NCBI RefSeq assembly: GCF_018326265.1
Contig: NZ_AP023360.1
Span: 1-64,000, forward strand
DNA: 64,000 bases
Source: Catellatospora sp. IY07-71
GTDB lineage: Bacteria > Actinomycetota > Actinomycetes > Mycobacteriales > Micromonosporaceae
Reading direction: 5' to 3'
How positions within the stretch are numbered: position 1 is the first letter of the stretch; the number at the start of each line of letters is the position of its first letter. Of this stretch, positions 62,108 to 64,000 are shown piece by piece. The position numbers and the translations under genes were made by a program. The notes below the pieces were generated by a model that saw only the letters and a list, made by a program, of their open reading frames with translations, ran no database searches and was not told where the DNA came from.

Positions 62108-62692
62108 TCAGCGGTATAGATGACGTTTTGTGATGTATTGCACTACGCCGTCCGGTACCAGATACCAGACCGGCTGCCCCGCGGCGACCCGGCGGCGGCA
62201 GTCCGTCGACGAGATCGCCATCGCCGGCACCTGCACCAGGCTCACCACGTCGGCGGGCAGGTGCGCGTCGGTCAGTGCGAACCCCGGCCGGGTGACCCCG
62301 ATGAAGTGCGCCAGCTCGAACAGCTGGTCCGCGTCCTTCCAGGACAGGATCTTGGAGAGCGCGTCGGCGCCGGTGATGAAGAACAGCTCGGTCTTGTCGC
62401 CGTACTGGTCGCGCAGCTCGCGCAGCGTGTCGACGGTGTAGGTCGGCCCGTCCCGGTCCACGTCCACCCGGCTCACCGTGAAACGCGGGTTGGACGCGGT
62501 CGCGATCACCGTCATCAGGTAGCGGTCCTCCGCCGGGGTGACCGCGCTCTCGCTCTTCTGCCACGGCTTGCCGGTGGGCACGAAGACGACCTCGTCCAGC
62601 GCGTACCGGTCGGCGACCTCGCTGGCCGCGACGAGATGGCCGTGGTGGATCGGGTCGAAGGTGCCGCCCATGACCCCGATGCGTTGCGCCAC
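62108..62692 (-). CDS. nadD: Nicotinate-nucleotide adenylyltransferase
   Basis: The 194-residue enzyme of NAD synthesis has [15 protein letters not shown] (6-20, the HxGH motif) and [14 protein letters not shown] (the ISSTxxR motif). [21 protein letters not shown] and an F/W-rich middle are typical. GTG start, 6 bases after TAGAAT (62699-62704 minus strand), a good leaderless start. Confidence 0.96.
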   Translation of the reverse strand: MAQRIGVMGGTFDPIHHGHLVAASEVADRYALDEVVFVPTGKPWQKSESAVTPAEDRYLMTVIATASNPRFTVSRVDVDRDGPTYTVDTLRELRDQYGDKTELFFITGADALSKILSWKDADQLFELAHFIGVTRPGFALTDAHLPADVVSLVQVPAMAISSTDCRRRVAAGQPVWYLVPDGVVQYITKRHLYR

Positions 62693-62743
62693 GGCCCGAT
62701 TCTATGCCGCCGCCGCGCGGATCCCGCCTTGTCATCGACTCCA

Positions 62744-62788
62744 GCCTATCTCGATGAACTCCTGTCGAGCGGAGTCATCCAGATAGGC
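62744..62788 (-). terminator. Long hairpin downstream of pepN
   Basis: GCCTATCTCGATGAACTCC pairs with GGAGTCATCCAGATAGGC around an 8-nt loop, with one mismatch and one bulge. It is AT-richer than its surroundings and lies 76 bases past the pepN stop, ahead of nadD. It may be terminator and repeat at once. Confidence 0.7.
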
Positions 62789-62863
62789 CGGCGTCATTCG
62801 AAACACCGGGCGAGGCGCCCCGCGGCCCGGACAAGGGGGCGGCGGGGCGGATGGCGGGGCAGG

Positions 62864-64000
62864 TCAGGCGGCCTGCCGGGCGCGCAGGGCGCGGGCCAGG
62901 TCGTCGGTCTCGTCGGCGAGCGCGCGGCGCAGCAGCGGGTGCATCTCGCCGGCCAGCGCGGCGTGCGCGGCGGCCAGTGTGTCCTCCGACACGGCGTACA
63001 CCGGGTAGACCGTCTTGGCCAGCAGCGCCAGCATGTCGCCGGAGCGGCCCGCCGAGCGCGGCAGCTCGGTGAAGAAGCGGGCCACGTACGGCGCGGTCAG
63101 CTCGGCCTGCTCGGGCTGCCACAGCCCGGACCCGGCCGCGGCGGCGATCCGGTTGGACTGCCCCTGCTCGGTCACGACCAGGTCGAACGCGCGCTCCTTG
63201 GCGGCCGGGTCGGGGCGGCAGGCGCGCACCCGCACCGCCTCCTGCTCGCCCTTGTCGCTGTGGTCGCGCTGCAGCTCGGCCTCGATCTCGTCCTCGGCGA
63301 CGTCGCCCAGTGCGGCGAGCCGGCCCAGGACCGCCCAGCGCAGCTCGGCGTCGACGGGCAGGCCCTCGGGCACGTTCGCGCCGGTGAGCCAGCCGCGCAG
63401 CAGGTCCCGGTCCGCCTCGCCGCCGGCCGCGATGAGGTTGCGGGCCGCGGCGAGCTGGTGCCCGCTGCCGGGCGCGGCGGTGGCGAGCAGCGTACGTGCG
63501 GCGTCGGCCAGCGCCTGGCGGGCGGCCTGCTGCTCGTCCGCGGGCACGAACCGGGTGGCCGCGTAACGGGCCAGCCCGAAGATCGACTCGACGATGGTGA
63601 CGTCCGGGTCGGCGGGCAGCGCGGCGGCGGCCAGCGCGACGAACTCGGCGGCGGGCCACTCGCCGTCGCGGGTGGCGTCCCAGGCGCTGTTCCACCACAG
63701 CGAGCGGGCCAGCGAGTCCGGCTGCGCGGCCAGCAGCGCGGGCAGCTCGGCACGGGTCCGCTCGTCCACCCGGATCTTGGCGAAGGTGAGGTCGCCGTCG
63801 TTGAGCAGCAGGCCGCGGCCGGTCACGCCGGTCAGCTGCGGCACCGGGGTCAGCTCGCCGCTCACCTCGACCTCGGTGCGCTGCCACGTCCCGGCGGCGT
63901 CGAACCAGCCCAGGCCGATGCGGTGCGCGCGCAGCGTCGGGAACTCCGCCGGGGCGCTCTGCGCGACCGCGACGGAGGCGTACGAGCCGTCGGCGTTCCA
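62864..64000 (-). CDS. pepN: Aminopeptidase N, C-terminal part (cut by window edge)
   Basis: The 378 visible residues match the ERAP1-C-like helical C-terminal domain of actinobacterial aminopeptidase N: LLLNDGDLTFAKIRVDERTRAELPALL, SLWWNSAWDATRDGEWPAAEFVALA, and a C-terminal HALLRRALADETDDLARALRARQ-like end. The frame is open to the window edge, starting WNADGSYASV. The catalytic HExxH domain lies outside the window. It is upstream of nadD on the same strand with a hairpin between. Confidence 0.9.
   Translation of the reverse strand, partial: WNADGSYASVAVAQSAPAEFPTLRAHRIGLGWFDAAGTWQRTEVEVSGELTPVPQLTGVTGRGLLLNDGDLTFAKIRVDERTRAELPALLAAQPDSLARSLWWNSAWDATRDGEWPAAEFVALAAAALPADPDVTIVESIFGLARYAATRFVPADEQQAARQALADAARTLLATAAPGSGHQLAAARNLIAAGGEADRDLLRGWLTGANVPEGLPVDAELRWAVLGRLAALGDVAEDEIEAELQRDHSDKGEQEAVRVRACRPDPAAKERAFDLVVTEQGQSNRIAAAAGSGLWQPEQAELTAPYVARFFTELPRSAGRSGDMLALLAKTVYPVYAVSEDTLAAAHAALAGEMHPLLRRALADETDDLARALRARQAA

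Overview
The window is chromosomal DNA from a high-GC Gram-positive bacterium, most likely an actinomycete of the Micromonosporaceae type. This rests on the very high GC content with strong third-position bias, frequent GTG starts, many starts placed 6-8 bases after a TANNNT -10 box (probable leaderless mRNAs), the actinobacterial gene order phoH-ybeY-CNNM-cdd-like / era-recO-uppS / hrcA-dnaJ-rsmE / rpsT-holA-comEC-comEA / nadD-rsfS-histidine phosphatase, and multi-repeat chaplin-like cell-surface proteins. The genus is an inference; no rRNA or tRNA gene was recognised.

Layout. 1-2.1 kb: glycyl-tRNA synthetase and a membrane-anchored protein. 2.1-7.4 kb: interspersed repeats, small proteins, and a zinc-uptake operon (znuA-znuC-znuB-arsR-zur) behind a Zur-type box. 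7.4-11.3 kb: acyl-CoA dehydrogenase and a permease/TIGR03943 pair. 11.3-14.3 kb: a TPP riboswitch followed by ykoEDC, a thiamin-precursor ECF transporter. 14.3-18 kb: uppS, recO, era and an ImmA/IrrE-like protein that lacks the catalytic Glu. 18-30 kb: an accessory-looking block with purC, a PIN-type toxin/antitoxin-like pair, three secreted proteins, a LacI-controlled sugar-catabolic operon (Gfo/Idh/MocA, DUF993, TIM-barrel isomerase), a metzincin-type secreted protease, a lipoprotein and a methyltransferase-like protein. 30-33.5 kb: cdd-like, CNNM, ybeY and phoH. 33.8-44.4 kb: serine hydrolase, HIT, SDR, rsmE, dnaJ/hrcA under a CIRCE element, DUF4870, hemW, enoyl-CoA hydratase, a lysozyme-like protein and a phytanoyl-CoA dioxygenase-like enzyme. 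44.4-46.7 kb: two paralogous chaplin-like secreted proteins. 46.9-56.3 kb: Nudix, lepA, DUF4240, rpsT, a membrane protein, holA, comEC and comEA. 56.5-64 kb: secreted subtilase, HTH regulator, DegV, lipoprotein, phosphatase, rsfS, nadD and the C-terminal part of an aminopeptidase N.

The most striking non-coding signal is a set of intergenic palindromic elements, each starting and ending in GATC and each with a fixed length within its family: family A (67 bp, 2 copies), family B (61 bp, 5 copies) and family C (75 bp, 3 copies). Two family C copies supply the stop codon of the neighbouring gene. A fourth type (family D), built on the motif AGGAAGGGCACCTTCT, forms hairpins between genes at three sites. 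An unrelated 60-bp perfect-stem palindrome lies in frame inside comEC. Other points of interest are overlapping divergent leaderless promoters at HIT/SDR, a loop insertion next to the YbeY active site, a zinc-less cytidine-deaminase-like protein, and an uncharacterised sugar pathway.
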